A stretch of DNA of 64,000 nt from Polyodon spathula (taxonomy: Eukaryota > Chordata > Actinopteri > Acipenseriformes > Polyodontidae): contig NC_054538.1 in assembly GCF_017654505.1 (NCBI RefSeq), positions 61,228,184 to 61,292,183 on the forward strand, written 5' to 3'. Position numbers and translations under genes: made by a program. Below, piece after piece: positions 1-12,248 of the stretch. The notes under the pieces are model-generated. The model ran no database searches. It was given only the letters and a program-made list of their open reading frames with translations, and was not told where the DNA came from. How positions within the stretch are numbered: position 1 is the stretch's first letter; the number at the start of each line of letters is the position of its first letter.

Positions 1-626
1 CATTTCCCCTTCTATCCTGACAAGTGCCCCAGTTCCTGCTGATGAGAAACATCCCCATAACATGATACTGACACCACCATGCTTCACAGTAGGGATGGTG
101 TTCTTTGGGTGATGCACTGTGTTGGGTTTGCGCCAAACATAACACTTTGTATTTAGGCCAAAAAGTTTCATTTTAGTTTCATCAGACCACAAAACTTTTT
201 GCCACATGGCTACATAATCTCCTGAGTGTTTTTTTGCATACTTCAAACAGGAGTCAAAGTGGACTTTCTTGAGTAATGGCTTCCTTCTTGCCACCCTACC
301 ATATAGGCCAGATTTGTGGAGTGCTTAGGATATTGTTGTCACATGTACATTTATGCCATAAAAGCCTGTAGCTCTTGCAAAGTTGCCATTGGCCTCTTGG
401 TAGCCTCTCTGATCAGTCTCCTTCTTGTTCGGTCATTCAGTTTTGAGGGATGGCCTGATCTAGGCAGGGTCTTGGTGGTACCATACACCTTCCACTTCTT
501 AATAGTCGTCTTGACCGTGCTCCAAGGGATATTAAAGGTCTTTGATATTTTTTTATACCCATCCCCTGATCTGTGCCTTTCAACAACTGTGACACGGAGT
601 TCTTTTGAAAGCGCCTTGGTGCTCAT
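1..626 (-). pseudogene. Tc1-like transposase, broken, C-terminus outside window
   Basis: A DDE-family transposase that would cut and paste its own element in the nucleus. The ATG at 624-626 opens a 91-residue frame with a Tc1-type helix-turn-helix (ELRVTVVERHRSGDGYKKIS, then a GRP-like RSGHPSKL stretch). The frame stops at about 351. The downstream DNA on the same strand continues the protein in another frame with an extra stop: a [19 protein letters not shown] piece near 270-320, a VLWSDETKM piece with a catalytic Asp near 180-210, and [15 protein letters not shown] near 15-60. The copy therefore has at least one frameshift and one in-frame stop and cannot make transposase. The last catalytic residues lie beyond the window. 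Confidence 0.88.
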
Positions 627-1014
627 GGTTGAGTCTTTGCTTTGAAAGTCTTTGCTACAGGAACTGCTGAATTTATCCTGAAATCATGTGAATCACTACA
701 GTTTAACACAGATGGAGGCCACTTAACTTGATGTGTGATTTTGAAGACGATTGGTTACACTTGAGCTAATTTAGGATTACTATTACAAGGGGGGTGGACA
801 CTTATCCAACCAAGCTATTTCAGTATTTATTTTTAATTAATTTTGTACAAATTTTTATAATATTTTTTTTCACTAGGAAGTTGTGGGATAGGGTGTGTAG
901 ATAAATTAAAAAAAAAAAAAAAAAAAAAAACTATTTAATGCTTTTTAATTCCAGGCTACAAGGCAACAAAAGGTGAAAAAATTGAAAGGGGGTGTAGACT
1001 TTCTGTAGGCACTG
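1..1014 (-). mobile_element. Tc1/mariner DNA transposon, 5'-terminal part, cut by the window edge
   Basis: The right end carries a terminal sequence ending ...GGCACTG at 1014, followed by TA (1015-1016), the usual Tc1/mariner target dinucleotide. The same terminal sequence recurs in inverted orientation at 47798, so this is a repeat family with at least two copies here. The interior codes for a Tc1-type transposase on the minus strand. A short A-run near 909-930 lies inside the terminal region. The left end is outside the window. Confidence 0.9.
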
Positions 1015-3780
1015 TATATACAATATATAATGAGCCTTGATGCATCTTTGATAAAATACTGAGCTGCAGTGTGGAACATTTTAACAGATTCTTGCTTCAA
1101 AACCACCAAATAGAAATGTACCTTTTCTCGTGAGTTGCCCTTTGTGTATGTTAGTTTATTTAGTTTAAAATGAACTGCAGTGTGTCTTAATCCTTAAATG
1201 GACAATTTCGTGCATGTTTTGATTTTTTTTGAAGGCTAGCAGAACACCCTGGAGTGTTTACAAGTAACACATTACCTTTACTTTATGTTGTTTATGTTGT
1301 GAGGCTTGTGCTTGTTGTTTTTTTCTGTTCCCACAGTATGCCATTCATTTCAATCACAGCAGCTGCGAAGGAGATGCACCCATTTTGTAACATGCTCTAA
1401 CACAAGAGGGTGTTGACCCATCGCGGGCACACTGATCCCAGGGAATCTGTCGCTGCCATTTCTCTTGAAACATCAGTACTCTGACAAAATTTGGGATGCA
1501 GCATCACCTGCAAAGTATCTGCTGTTCATGGTTCAGATTTGCTGTCGTGTCTATCAGGTTTGAAAGTGACTTGTATATACAGTTTTACATAGTACAGGAT
1601 AATCATTGAGGCTGTAAATGTTAGAAAAGTAAACTGCATAGTACTTTTACTGTTTCATGAGAATCATCATCATTTAAATACATCTGTTTGTGAATTCTAG
1701 TATCTTTACACTGTAAACCTGCTGTAATTAAATACATTTTTTAATGTAAAATTTTAAATAATTAAGTTATTGAAAATGTGTTTAATTTAAACGGTAAATG
1801 GTTTACACAAGGTTTAAGCTTTTAATTAAACATAAAGTACTTTTCGGCTTCTGACTTTTTGGGGCATTTAATTATCATTTGCATTATATATATATATGTT
1901 TATTTGCTTATTTTGTAGCACTTTTTACTCAAAATAAAAATGAACATATTCTGTACCTTAACTTATCATTACTGGTTACAGTTGTTATATTTTGTAAGAG
2001 AAGCTGCATTAACTGATGAAGCGGAATATTAACTTTACAATACTGTAAGTACTGTAGGGGGAAGTTATTTATTTCTAGAACACTATCAACGTGGACAAAA
2101 CAGAGTGAGGTGGAAAATAGAGCTTTTTTTTTGTTGTTGTGACCAGGAAGAAAGCAGTAATAACAGCTGCTGGCCAAAGCCTTTCACTTCCTTTCTGCTG
2201 GATCATCCTCAAAGGCTGCTGGGGAGGGAGCCCAGAACAGAGGACACAGTATGCAAGGGTAGGAGGGGCTAGAGGGGATCAGTCCTCCAGCATGAGGCTG
2301 TGGGGAGGGACTGTCCTGCACACACAACAGAGGGAGGAGACTACAGTGCACGGGAGCTTGCATTGCAGGGCAACCAAGAGCAACCAAGAGCAGCCAGGAC
2401 AGCGCTACCTTGTGAAGAGTGCTTTGGTGTTTATTTGCTCTGGAGCAGGGCTGTCCAGTGGATGGCTCATTGAGCATCACAGTAATGGCTCTCTTGATTT
2501 CGCGGTGAAGGCTGGAAATTTCTTTGTAGAAGAAAGTCAAAATGCAAAAAACAAATTATGTTGTGTAAGCGTTTTAACCTGTTTAATTAGAGCAAAAATA
2601 CTGGAGAGGTGTGCAATGCAGTAAAGCTTTTTTTTCTTTGTTGTTTTTTGTTTTTGTTTCTTATGGCTCTTTCAGAGCCCTTTGGACATGGATATGGGTC
2701 TTTTAGTCAAGGAATTTGGACAGCCTTAGTCATCATTTAATGCTGCTTTTAACTGATTGACTCCAAAACAAAGAGAACGTTTGATTTCCTGTTGTGTTCA
2801 GAAATACAAATGGCACTTTTACCGTGTTCTGTATTTATGTTAAGAGTACAGCAGTCCGCATTATTTAGCTCTGGGCAGGCTAAAAAACAAATGTGGCTAA
2901 GGATAGGACTCTCATTGCTACAGTAGTAGACAGCTTTGTTTGCTACTCCTTAGCCTTGATGATCACGACAGCATGTTCTAACTGAGTCAGAAGCAGAAGT
3001 GATCACTAATAGCAGATATCAAATTACAACAATACAGGCTGAGATCATTTGGTTTCCAACTAGAAATGCAGTGTTATACAGCCATTTTAACTGCAGAGTT
3101 ACTGTTGTGGTGCTTTTTAGCTAGTGTACTTTGTGTGTTGTAGTTTCAGAATGTATCATAATAATATCAAAAGCACCGACTTTGATATTTAGTGCCAATG
3201 TTTAACATGTTTAATTTGAAATAAGTGGAATAAAAATTACATTTGAGTGGATTTTTAACAGTAATTACGACTTCTAGAAAAATACATTGTAACTCACACA
3301 CAAAAAAAAGTATATAAAATACAATAAAAAGGGTGTGTGAGACAATGAAAAATATGTTGCCCCTCCTCCCCCAACAAACCTTATTCCCAATATAAAAACT
3401 ACAGTTGGCCTAAATGAACAGGGAAAAGTTTTTTTAGTTTTTTTTTAGTTTTTTTTTTTTTTTTATTCACAAAACATGTTGAAACCAAGAGTGGAAACTA
3501 TGAACAGTTTCAACAGACATTTAAAAGGAAGTTGAGTCATTTAAGAGACTATCTTTAAACTTCTGAAGCGCCTTTTAATATAGTATATCTGAATCAATAA
3601 CCCTGAACCAGCTCTGAAACACGGTGACTGTAAAAGTGGTTGTACTGTTTTTTATGAAATATTTAAATACCGACTGTGAAGTAAATGTGGCCCACTTTTG
3701 ATCCATTGATTATTTTCTATCTTTATAATTTTAATTTAAAAAGTAATGCCATTTCAGTTTGTTTAATGTTGGTATGTTTT

Positions 3781-3785
<5 letters not shown>

Positions 3786-3844
<59 letters not shown>
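3786..3844. repeat. (TAA)n microsatellite
   Basis: About twenty TAA/ATA units with one interruption (AAATAA near 3817). It explains the poly-Tyr/poly-Leu open frame on the minus strand. Confidence 0.97.
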
Positions 3845-3849
<5 letters not shown>

Positions 3850-5433
3850 TAAAATGTGTGTGAAAACATGGATTGCAATTTTTATACAAAATATGTCGGT
3901 GGCAGCTGGTGACCCTTTGAATGGTGAGGACATCGCTGTACATAGCCCCAGGGATTAATGGGACAACGTAGGCACTCCAGTTACTGATTGTACCACGCTT
4001 AGCTTGAAAGATTAATGTAGTATCTTGCATCAATCCTAACATTCAACATACACAAAAAATCAGTTTGGAAGTAGAAATAGGTAATCAGTCAACAAATAAA
4101 ATGTGTACCTTGGATCACATTAAAATGATCATTACACAAAAGTGAAACAATTGAATTACTGCTAGCTTAAAAACATACTTGGAAGTCGATTTCTATTCAG
4201 GGCGGGAGCATAACCATTTCAATTGTCTGTTTATTTTAATGAAGCCAGTAACCGTTTGAAATGTAATCAATTCCAAAAATGAAACTAACAGAATATTTTG
4301 TGTTTATAATTGTCACAAACATTAAGCCTTCTGCACCGTGTTCAGGCAATGCACTGTGATTCACCTGCGACTAAACTTTGACCAGCTGCAGAACCTCTCC
4401 ATTAAAACTTGATCATTCGGTTAGAACAATAGCATTACCAACCAGACGTTCTTGTTAATTATGAATTTAAAAGATTAGTAGTAGTAGTTGTAGTAGTAGT
4501 GGCAGTAGTATTATGTATTATTATTAGTAGTAGTGGTTATACTAATAATATTATTATTAGTTAAAAAGATCTGAAGCGAAGAAACTCTGAGGCGAATTTC
4601 AGTAATGATGATCTGCAGAATTGTAAACTTGGTTGCTTTTCTGCAAGGAGAATCCGCCCCTAACCAACACATCATCAGCACGTGCATAAAGGCTCTGTGT
4701 GTTATTCTCCCATGTCGTTGCCTTTGTTTCGGACATTCAGTCAAGTGCTGGGAAGCCGAAATGGGAGTCGACCGCTTAGAGCCTGAAGGAAGGGCTGCCC
4801 TCAGTCATGGATTCCCTGAGGTTTCCCCCTAAAAAATTACAAATATGAGTAGAGTGCTGAGCGGTTCGTATTTAGTTCTGCGGGGTGCATGGTCGGGCTG
4901 GAGAGGATGGGCCGTGTCTCAGCTGCTCATTTTTATCAACTTTTCAGTATTTGTGGGGTAGGTGGCAGTGTGCAGCTGTGAGGTGCTTTAATCATTTATT
5001 GTTATTTTCCCTCTATGATTTGGCAACCTGTTTTTTTTCGGGGGAGGTGGCCCATAGCCACTTCCTATCTGCGGCACAGGGATGCATGTAACCATTCATG
5101 TTTTTCCTGCCGGCCTCATGCAAGTAGCCATCGGGCGTGGCCTCCGGCCAAATTTAGCTTTCAATCTGGCCCTAAGCGCCCATCACAGTCATTAAGCCTC
5201 TGATCATTATGATCATTCTTCGAGCTGAAATAACGATTACTTTATATTCACGAGTGGAAAGTAAGCTTAACTTACTTTGTGGGTTCCTGTCTCTTCTTTT
5301 TTGAAGTGAACTTGATGATGATATTGTCCTAAGGGTAAGTCTTTTGTTTTAAATTCGGACAAGATATCTCTCAACCAACCATGTCTGTGACATGGAAATT
5401 TAATAGTTTAATAAAGAGCTGCTGAGCTGATAT

Positions 5434-5438
<5 letters not shown>

Positions 5439-5486
<48 letters not shown>
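5439..5486. repeat. (AT)n microsatellite
   Basis: Twenty-four uninterrupted AT units between TATTTATA and ATTATATTA flanks; able to extrude as a cruciform. Confidence 0.97.
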
Positions 5487-5491
<5 letters not shown>

Positions 5492-7615
5492 TATAAAAAT
5501 AGATATTTTTTCTTTTTTTGGCCAAAGAACCGGTTAAAATAAAGGTTTTTTGTGAACAAAATATGTTGCACTATGTAATCCTTAGATTCGGACTACGCTT
5601 GTGACTATTAGTTGAAATCTATTTAGATATTTCTTAACAAAATTGTTTAAACGATATTGTACGACATGTAAAACAGGGGTTTCGGAACGATGCCCCTCAT
5701 TTATTACAGGTTGTCGTGTATCACATAATTTTTAAACGTTACAACTGAACCGTCCACCCAGTTGGGCAACGGAAAATCTAGTGCCAGCAGCTAACAGAAG
5801 CAGGAACCCTTGGCAGGACTCCTTTAGGAAACATTTGTAAACACTCAAGTGTGCAAGGCGACGAATAATGCACCTTAGACGCTCAACCACCTAACACCCT
5901 AATCAGGTGCACGGCTCGGGATTAGTCAACAGTTTATAGGAAATTGCAAAATAGAAGCAGGAACACAAACTATACATTTTAGATATATGCATCTTAACTA
6001 AAATTAACACCTAAATGGTGCCTTGCAGAGAAAAATGCTTCCAATATGTTCCATGCAGGAAGTGCAGAGGGAAATCTCCAATACAATTTGCATCACTTTT
6101 GCACACAAGTTGTTTGGTATTGTTGGTGGTGGTGTTTTTAAAATACATACACCGTCAATAAATTACTATTTGATCCAACCAAGTTTCTCAGTTAATTGTT
6201 TTTTCATCTTCACTTCTAACTTGGTGTGATACATATACACAGAAAATCATAATTCTGACATTTATTTATATTTTTGTAAAAAAAAAAAAAAAAAAAAAAA
6301 ATGGGTACTGTTTATGTACAGGCATATTGCTTGTCAAACTAGCAATAGGACTGCTTTATCCAGTGAGGCTATCCAGATGAAATAAAGCATGCTGAATGAA
6401 TGATTGTATAGGAGTCTTTTTGGAGTCCGGTCCTTTGGCCAGTGCTTTGATTCTCTTGGTTTTGGTCCAACAGTGGTTTGAAAGAAAAAGAACTCTAACC
6501 TTGGTGGTTAGTAGGTTCTGTTTAATAACCATGACAACAGTTAAAGACTGTTTCAGACTCTCCTCCCTGTCTGAGTACAACAGGCACCAGGGTGTCTCCA
6601 GTGGAAAAACCTTAAACACAATGTCGAAGCCAAAGCCTACTTAATAATAGGCTACCAGCAGTGGCTAACAGGGTGACAGAAATAGTTCTAGTAGTAGTTT
6701 GTGTGTGTTTTTTTATGTTTGTCTCTTTTAATGATTGCACAGTTTAACAAACAGCTTGATTAGAAAAAGGTCTGCTGGGTTGGAAAGGCTGAAGTGTGCG
6801 AAGCGACTGCTTTCGCTCTTTTCCTGAGCTACATGTAGATGGCTGAAAGATAGATGGGTGCCAGATGCAGTATGGCACAGGTTCAAGCAGCTGCTTCTGT
6901 GTCTGGCTTCATTCACTTAGCAAGCAAGCAAAGCCAGCCAGCCGCAAGATAAGAGTGAGGTGGCAAAATACAAACTCCACACCAGGATGACTGCTCATTG
7001 TATATTCATGTGCCTGTAACACAAAATAGAAAGGATCTAAAAAATAAAAAAATAAAAAAATACTGAGATTTCCAGGTGGAAGACACACTGTTTTGTTTTG
7101 CATTTGCTTACCAAAGCTAGGTTCACATTATCAATATTTTCATATTGCCATATTAAATGCCTAGCATTATCTGCCCGCAGTCTTTGTCTGCTCATTGGTT
7201 GTGAGGCTCTGCAGTAAAACTACAGGACCACTACGTCCAGTTGACAAACGTTTGTAGTACAACCACTCGGTTGCCTCCTATACCATACAGTATTATAATA
7301 CAGCCATTTAATATGCTATTTAAGATTTGTAACAGATGAATCTTTTCCTCTCCTGCCCTGCTTGTTCTCCCAAGCACTTTATTACCAACTTGGAATAGAT
7401 CCCTGCTAGATTAATATGAATATACCAGTTTGAAGACTTTTAATGCGGTTGCCTGCTGTGGCCAATGCACAAGAAAAGGGTAACACTATACAGTATTATA
7501 CTATTATAATTAGTAGTAAACATTCACATCCTGTATAAATTACCAGTTTACAGCTGTATTATTGTCTTCCAGCTACTGTAAGATAATAAGACTGCAATTG
7601 CCTCCAGTAGTTAAT

Positions 7616-7619
<4 letters not shown>

Positions 7620-7668
<49 letters not shown>

Positions 7669-7676
7669 GAGAGAGA
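7620..7676. repeat. (GA)n microsatellite
   Basis: GA dinucleotides over 57 bases with one GG interruption near 7658. It produces a spurious Ser-Leu-rich frame on the minus strand. Confidence 0.97.
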
Positions 7677-8524
7677 TTTCAACATGAAAGTGCTGCAGCA
7701 ATGACAAAAAAATATATAACACTGAGTAACCAGGAAAATTAATCAAATCAACTAATTCATAAATAAACCACTTGTGCTTCACTTTCGTGGGTTTGTAATA
7801 TTGGCAGCATGGCTTTATAAAATGACACCCTTTTTATGTACTTTAAGGTGCCCTCCTTTTATTATACCAAGCGTAATATTGGGTAGAATTGATTCAGTGA
7901 GGTTCTGTACCTTGCGCACTGGTCTGTGTTTTGCCCGATTTCCAGGTCAACGTTCTTTTAATTTCTATCAATTGCTGTGGAGTGGTCACCTGCAGTGTTG
8001 TCAAGTTGATCCCCTACATATTCTGTGGGGTTTGTGGAGGCATGGGATATCTCTGTAATTTATTTTGTATTAAGAAATGAGTGCCCTTGTGTAGTCTTTG
8101 TACTATTTGTTGTATAGGGAATTGTTGCAAATGTTGGGGCTTTTCATATCAGAACATAATATGGATATGTCTTTGTACAAAGTCAGTGCTGGATAAAGGA
8201 TTTGGAAAAATACTATTAGCATGTTACAGGCTTCTGTTCAGGTCAGCAGTAAGTGTACCCTTTGTATGAGACACGGGAAGACATTACAGTATTAAAACTT
8301 TAACAGCTCAACACAAATTGCGAAAAGAGCAGATTAAATGTGTTGAACAAAAGGCTGTTGTCAACTGTGTACAGGAATTGATGAGAATTCTGCCCTTATT
8401 CTGTGGGAGTTATTTCCTGTTGTTGACTAGAATTCTTTATTTAGAACCACCTCATTATAGCAGAGTTGCTGCTTACTTACAAATGGTTTTTTTTTTTTTT
8501 TTTTTTCATTACTAGAGACAACAA

Positions 8525-9350
8525 AGTACTGATTAGAGGAGAAACCTCAAAATGAAGCAAGGTAATCACTGGTCCTCTGCTGTTCCTAGTCTACATTAAT
8601 GACTTAGATTCTGGTATAGTAAGCAAACTTGTTAAATTTGCAGATGACACAAAAATAAGAGGAGTGGCAAACACTGTTGCAGCAGCAAAGGTCGTTCAAA
8701 ATGATCTAGACAGCATTCAGAACTGGGTAGACACATGGTAAATGACATTTAATAGAGACAAGTGTAAGGTACTGCATGCAGGCAAAAAGTGAAAAGTGTT
8801 GAATTTAAATCAAGGAAAGTAATGTTAAAACTGTACAATGCATTAGTAAGACCTCATCTAGATTATATTGGGTTCAGTTCTGGTCACCTTGTTACAAAAA
8901 GGATATTGCTCTAGAAGGAGTGTAAAGAAGAGCGACCAGAATTATTCTAGGTTTAAAAGGCATGTCATATGCAGACAGGCTAAAATGATTGAATCTATTG
9001 TCTTGAACAAAGAAGACTACGCGGCGACCTGATTCAAGCATTCAAAAGTCTAAAAGGTACTGACAATGTCGACCAAGGGACTTTTTCGAACTGAAAAAAG
9101 AAACAAGGATCAGGGGTCACAAATGGAGATTAGACAAAGGGGCATGCAGAACAGAAAATAGGAGGCACTTTTTTACACAGAGCATTATGAGGGTCTGGAA
9201 CCAACTCCCCAGTAATGTTGTTGAAGCTGACACTCTGGGATCCTTCAAGAAGCTGCTTATGAGATTCTGGGATCAATAAGCTATTAACAACCAAATGAGC
9301 AAGATGGGCCAAATGGCCACCTCTCATTTGTAAACTTTCTAATGTTCTTA
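8525..9350 (+). mobile_element. CR1/L2-like non-LTR retrotransposon (LINE), 3' end with broken reverse transcriptase
   Basis: Conceptual translation of the plus strand gives LLFLVYINDLDSG and then KFADDTKIRGVA, where FADD (8637-8648) is the reverse-transcriptase active-site box of LINEs. After an internal deletion near 8790-8815, C-terminal RT/3' region motifs follow: RLRGDLIQAFKSLKG, the RGH block, RRHFFTQSIMRVWNQLPSNVV, and TLGSFKKLLMRFW. The non-coding tail AAGATGGGCCAAATGGCC...TAATGTTCTTA ends at about 9350. Stops, the deletion and the absence of the N-terminal half show a dead, 5'-truncated copy. A small piece of the same family recurs at 36481, and the 34405 fragment may be an upstream RT part of the same family. 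Confidence 0.88.
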
Positions 9351-10355
9351 ACAGCATTAAATTAGTAAAACAAAAACACAACATGTGTTTTATTAGGTTG
9401 TCTTTAGAAAAAGAAAGCAATTAGAAAAAAACAAGTCAGCTAACTTTGGTTAATTTGGGTGAAAACATTATTTTGGTAAAGTGTGTTTTGCTTTTTTTTC
9501 AAATAGGTTTTGTTGCTTGAGAAATATGATAAGTGATTAATACTAGTGACAAGCAGCCATCTGTCAAACCACATGCTAGAATAAGGAATAAGGCCAAGCT
9601 TCTCACCATGATTAAATATTATCCAGCTGTAGTTTATTCTGGCAGGGTATAGGTTGATCAATTGGACCTTTTAGTGACCTGCTTGTCCGCATTTAACTTT
9701 TAGATTTATTTTGTTCAACAACTAAAATTGTACTTGCTACTTTAGGCAGTAGGTCTGATTTTTGATGGTATACTGTGGTGTTTGTTATGACGTTGCAGAA
9801 GAAAGAAGAATCTGTTGAAGTAAGGTAGTAAATAACTTACTTTCAATAAGAGAAATGTCCCCTCTGCGTGTATTTCAGTACAACCTTTGTATTGCATCAT
9901 TCTGTGATCAAATGGTTGGTTAATTTAAAGTTTCAGTTCATATGTCTTCAAAGAGTTGAATCTGTGTTAAAATACTTAGTAATTCTTGTGTCTAGTGAAT
10001 GAATTGTTTGATATCAATTGATTATTTTACTGGTTCAGAAACTTTTGAAGCTCTTCTAGTTATGTTGTGTTTTTTTTTTTTTTTTTTTTTTGTTTTTTTT
10101 TTTTTTTTTTTAGTTTCTATTGACTGGTTATTTATGATAGTATACAAAGATTTACCCATTCATAGCTTATCTTGCAATGAAGCCAACAGTATAGAGCACA
10201 GAGCTTGTGCCAGCCTGGGCCTGTTATTTTGTTGTGTACACCTGAGCCATGGGGAGTGGGGTGAGATGAGTGGGATATTGCCATCTGGGCAGAATGATTT
10301 TATGGTCAGTTTAGTCTTGGATAGATATTGACCCCACAGCTTGCATGTGTAACAT

Positions 10356-10420
<65 letters not shown>

Positions 10421-11829
10421 CTCTCTGAGAGCGAGAGAGAGACTGCCCATTTCTTATTCTGTATTTTATCTTTCATCTGTGTGTGCCTTTTTTTTTTTTT
10501 TCTACTTCTCTTTGTCAACAGAAGTGTGCCCTAGGCAGCAGGGCTGAAACCGTCATTCTTAGTGGAGTTCATGCTGCCCAGACCCTTTGGCCTTGAAATA
10601 CTACAGGAAATGGGTTGAACATCTGTCACCATTCTACTGGCCAAGATTAAGGTCCGCAGCAGAGCCTTTAACACAGAACGGGTGCCAAGCCTCTGTTATC
10701 GATTTAGAGTAGTGTGTTGAATTTGAGTAGCACATGGAAGGCTGCAGTGCTGTTGCACTCCACTCTGTTTCAGTAAAGCACAGGTTGAACTACCTGCTTA
10801 ACTGGTTCTCACCAGTGAGTGAGATCTGTCTGTGAGGATAAAATATCTCGTAATGATGACAAGCCACCAGCATTCTCATTAGGGTGCTGTAAAAGGAAGT
10901 GCAAGGCAGGGACAGAAGCAGTTGTTAAAGTACACAGCTGAGGCTTATGCAAGGAGGCGTTTTACTGACGTAGGGTTTTTTTTTTTTCCTTAAAGATGCA
11001 GTACCCTCCTTTTTTTTAATATTTGAGTATATTTTGTACTTATTTTCTTATGAGCTCTTGGTCAGTATACTAAAAACCTGAAGGTATTGCCTGTAAAATG
11101 TAATAGTATAGCAGGAAATGGTATTTGTAACCTGCAGCTTGTTGCAAGAACATCTTCTGCAAGTAGGCTTCATAGTAAGATACGTCTTTGCAGCTGGGCC
11201 TTCTTTGAAGAATGTAGACAGGCAGTCAGTCATGCTGTAAGCATGTATTTTAGTATACCATGAAACATTATTGTTAGATGTCACAGCTTAGACAAATCTG
11301 AATTTAAATAAATAAATAAATAAATAAATACGTTTTTTTTCCCAAGGATGGTGGGCTTCAGTTTGCTCACATTGCTCCTACTTTTTTTTTTTTTTTGGTG
11401 TAAACCTTGTGTACATTTGTTTAGATTTTTTTCATTTTGGTGCACTGCAGTTATACCTTCTTTCAAACATTGTATATACTGTACCTTTGCTTTGGGGACA
11501 CAAACTACTCCTAACCCCCTTGCAACTCTAAAGACACAAATGTGTTGTAAAATCCCAGTTGCTATCCAGTTCCTTCACACGCTCAAAAGTCGTTTTAAAG
11601 AATGTTTTAGTAAGCCTGATTTTCAACAGACTCCATTGCTTTCAGTCGAGGCAGATTTATATTCCTATTTGTGGTCCCTTGGGACAAAGACACATGGAAA
11701 TGACCAGAGAGACGGGAGCCCCCAGGTGGAGTTCTGCTCTGATTGGCTGCTTAGGGTTAGTAGAGGCATGTGTATCCTGGCTTGCTCTCTTGCTGTAAAA
11801 CTGCTTCTCCAGCTGCCAAGTAAAGAAAG
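9351..11829. other. Intergenic DNA upstream of the SERTAD2 promoter candidate
   Basis: Non-coding. It holds T-runs at 10070-10110, a (CT)n tract at 10358-10417 with a hairpin, a (TAAA)n tract at 11305-11331, and further T-runs at 10977-10988 and 11381-11395. The open frame running into 11941 is created by the GA tract and has no domain. No gene recognised. Confidence 0.6.
10358..10442. repeat. (CT)n microsatellite ending in a perfect 15-bp hairpin
   Basis: About thirty CT units, then a CG-containing arm at 10409-10423 that is exactly complementary to 10427-10441 (GAGAGCGAGAGAGAG) with a 3-nt loop. The tract switches from pyrimidine-rich to purine-rich on the same strand at that point. Confidence 0.95.
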
Positions 11830-11911
<82 letters not shown>

Positions 11912-11913
11912 GA
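11830..11913. repeat. (GA)n microsatellite next to the promoter candidate
   Basis: GA units with an AAAG interruption near 11858, ending in CGAGCGAGCGAGAG. It lies about 30 bp upstream of a GC box. Polypurine GA tracts are common near vertebrate promoters; any role here is inference. Confidence 0.95.
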
Positions 11914-11941
11914 GCTGGACACAGAGGGTGGGGGAAAGTGA

Positions 11942-12019
11942 GGGGCGGACCACGCGTATTGGGGCTCAAGCAATTCAGCAGAGGAGCTTTAAATACGGTA
12001 TTCTTTCACGAGCAACGCT
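11942..12019 (+). promoter_or_regulatory. SERTAD2: Candidate core promoter of SERTAD2
   Basis: Within 54 bp there is a GC box GGGGCGG (11942-11948), an inverted CCAAT box ATTGG (11958-11962) and a TATA-like TTTAAATA (11988-11995). CpG dinucleotides are clearly more frequent from 11945 to 12190 than in the AT-rich surroundings. Transcription would be expected to start about 25-30 bp after the TATA-like box, near 12020. The nearest plus-strand gene downstream is SERTAD2, with a strong splice donor at 12249. This is an inference from motifs and position; no transcript evidence is available. Confidence 0.5.
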
Positions 12020-12248
12020 GTGAGTAGTGGCAGTAGCTCTCGGTGTTAATGTGTATTGAGGGGTTTTTTTGTTTGTTTTTTTTTCGTTCTGTCGCCATTG
12101 TTTAAGTAGTCCGTGCTCACACACAGCCAAAGGAAAAGAAAGCGGCTGCATGTTAAAAGTAGTCGATGCAGCGACATATGGACCCGGCGCTGTTTTTCAA
12201 AGTGTGACCCTGATGCTTCATTTTAATTCTCAGGTGGAACTTCATGTG
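12020..12248 (+). other. SERTAD2: Candidate non-coding first exon of SERTAD2
   Basis: Follows the promoter-like block and ends at a near-ideal donor, GTG|GTAAGT (exon end 12248). The stretch is CpG-enriched and has no long conserved frame, as expected of a 5' UTR exon. The only coding acceptor downstream on this strand is CTTGCAG|ATAT at 20816/20817, four bases before the SERTAD2 ATG, giving an intron of about 8.6 kb. As known for the family, mammalian SERTAD2 also has a non-coding first exon and all coding sequence in the next exon. The start at 12020 is only the position predicted from the TATA-like box. Confidence 0.45.

Larger units (their letters stand above)
1017..8524. other. Intergenic DNA, no gene recognised
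   Basis: AT-rich non-coding DNA. It holds (TAA)n at 3786-3844, (AT)n at 5439-5486, poly-A at 6278-6301 and (GA)n at 7620-7676, listed separately. The stretch 2140-2500 is more GC-rich and opens a 161-codon frame (2139-2624 +), but its protein has no recognisable domain and odd composition, so it is not called. No splice-consistent coding exon was seen. Distal regulatory DNA for SERTAD2 could lie here but nothing shows it directly. Confidence 0.6.

Noticed and set aside
2139..2624. 161-codon plus-strand frame
   Set aside because: No known domain, no splice context, odd composition. It also contains GGCTGTCC sequences with a partial inverted partner near 2730, suggesting repeat-derived DNA.
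3786..3844. CRISPR-like or satellite array
   Set aside because: Simple trinucleotide microsatellite without spacers; a CRISPR array is not expected in a vertebrate nuclear genome and none was seen.
11348..11941. 197-codon plus-strand frame upstream of the SERTAD2 promoter candidate
   Set aside because: Its C-terminal third is (GA)n translated as Arg-Glu repeats, its N-terminus is a poly-Phe run, and no domain is visible. It is an artefact of low-complexity DNA.
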